Origin: Bacteroidaceae bacterium
GTDB lineage: Bacteria; Bacteroidota; Bacteroidia; Bacteroidales; CHK158-818
Assembly (NCBI GenBank): GCA_017467745.1
Contig: JAFUKV010000169.1
Span: 1 to 7,518, forward strand
Direction of reading: 5' to 3'
DNA length: 7,518 bases
The notes under the pieces: model-generated
Seen by the model: the letters and a program-made list of their open reading frames with translations, nothing else
Database searches by the model: none
What the model was told of the DNA's origin: nothing
Part shown: piece after piece, positions 6,761-7,518 of the stretch
How the letters are laid out: every line of letters begins with the position of its first letter
How positions within the stretch are numbered: position 1 is the first letter of the stretch
Made by a program: the position numbers and the translations under genes

Positions 6761-7513
6761 ATGCTCAAAATAGAAAATCTACATGCCAATATAAACGGCA
6801 AAGAAATATTAAAAGGTATCTCGCTCGAAGTAAAACCGGGAGAGGTACATGCCATTATGGGGCCGAACGGTTCGGGCAAAAGTACGCTATCGTCCGTTCT
6901 GGCGGGGAACCCGGCTTTTGAAGTAACAGAAGGATCCGTCGAATTTTACGGAAAAGACCTGTTGGCTCTATCGCCCGAAGACCGTTCTCACGAAGGACTG
7001 TTTTTAAGTTTTCAATATCCGGTAGAGATACCCGGTGTAAGCATGGTCAACTTCATGCGCGCCGCAATCAACGAACAACGTAAATATAAAAATCTCCCTC
7101 CTATTTCGGCAACCGATTTTTTACGTTTAATGCGCGAAAAAAGAGAAATTGTCGAATTGGATAATAAATTAGCCAGCCGTTCTGTAAACGAAGGCTTTTC
7201 AGGAGGAGAAAAAAAACGGAACGAGATATTCCAGATGGCAATGTTAGAACCGCGCCTATCTATTTTAGATGAAACCGACAGCGGACTCGACATTGACGCT
7301 CTCCGCATTGTTGCAGGAGGCGTAAACAAATTGAAATCAGAGAAAAACGCTACGATAGTCATTACACACTACCAACGTTTGCTCGATTACATAAAACCCG
7401 ATTTTGTACATGTTTTGTATAAAGGCCGCATTGTCAAATCGGGAGGTCCCGAACTGGCTTTGGAGCTTGAAGAAAAAGGATACGATTGGATAAAAAAAGA
7501 GTTAGGAGAATAA
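6761..7513 (+). CDS. sufC: Fe-S cluster assembly ATPase SufC
   Basis: SufC is the soluble ABC-type ATPase of the SufBC2D complex; ATP-driven dimerisation reshapes SufB-SufD so that a cluster can form. All nucleotide-binding elements are present in its 250 residues: Walker A GPNGSGKST (34-42), Q-loop Q85 in FQYP, the signature FSGGEKKRNE (146-155), Walker B LSILDE (166-171), D-loop SGLD (174-177) and switch histidine H203 in ITHYQR. The signature form SGGEKKRNE and the motif DETDSGLD are characteristic of SufC rather than of transporter ABC subunits, and no membrane segment is present. The start is 29 bp after the sufB stop, with an AT-rich gap and no Shine-Dalgarno motif. Only five bases follow the stop, so the expected sufD, and any terminator, lie outside the window. 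Confidence 0.97.
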   Translation: MLKIENLHANINGKEILKGISLEVKPGEVHAIMGPNGSGKSTLSSVLAGNPAFEVTEGSVEFYGKDLLALSPEDRSHEGLFLSFQYPVEIPGVSMVNFMRAAINEQRKYKNLPPISATDFLRLMREKREIVELDNKLASRSVNEGFSGGEKKRNEIFQMAMLEPRLSILDETDSGLDIDALRIVAGGVNKLKSEKNATIVITHYQRLLDYIKPDFVHVLYKGRIVKSGGPELALELEEKGYDWIKKELGE

Positions 7514-7518
7514 AAACA

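Noticed and set aside
1..7518. CRISPR arrays, tRNA or rRNA genes, phage or defence genes
   Set aside because: I saw no spaced repeats, no tRNA-like cloverleaf and no such protein families. Apart from the left edge, the window is core housekeeping content.

Overview
The window comes from a low-GC member of the Bacteroidetes, most likely order Bacteroidales. The support is the near-textbook Bacteroidales NusA (short, about 417 residues, opening MAKKEETIS), the IF2 with its long Lys/Glu/Thr-rich linker, start codons preceded by A-rich leaders without Shine-Dalgarno motifs, and the gene order (rimP)-nusA-infB-cvpA-sufB-sufC. I recall this order from Bacteroidales genomes but did not check it here.

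Layout. Bases 1-244 are the odd part. The last 20 codons of rimP run directly into nusA, but upstream of about position 180 no frame looks like RimP. The best-looking reading there is an unrecognised minus-strand ORF that leaves the window. Bases 245-4538 carry nusA and infB on the plus strand, separated by 97 bp that hold a 22-bp imperfect palindrome. Bases 4539-4690 hold an AT-rich hairpin followed by a strong two-tier intrinsic terminator. Bases 4691-7513 carry a CvpA-family membrane protein gene, sufB (overlapping cvpA by 14 nt) and sufC (29 bp after sufB). The window stops 5 bases after the sufC stop codon, where sufD would be expected.

How the genes fit together. RimP, NusA and IF2 form the usual ribosome-assembly, transcription-elongation and translation-initiation cluster. 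SufB and SufC are the scaffold and ATPase of the SUF iron-sulfur cluster machine; SufD and SufS would complete it but are not in view. The terminator after infB separates the two blocks, so the cvpA-suf block needs its own promoter or read-through.

Most of the window is ordinary core-genome content. I did not find an obvious new multi-gene system. The part most worth a second look is the broken rimP edge with its opposite-strand ORF, which could be an insertion, a rearrangement or an assembly chimera.
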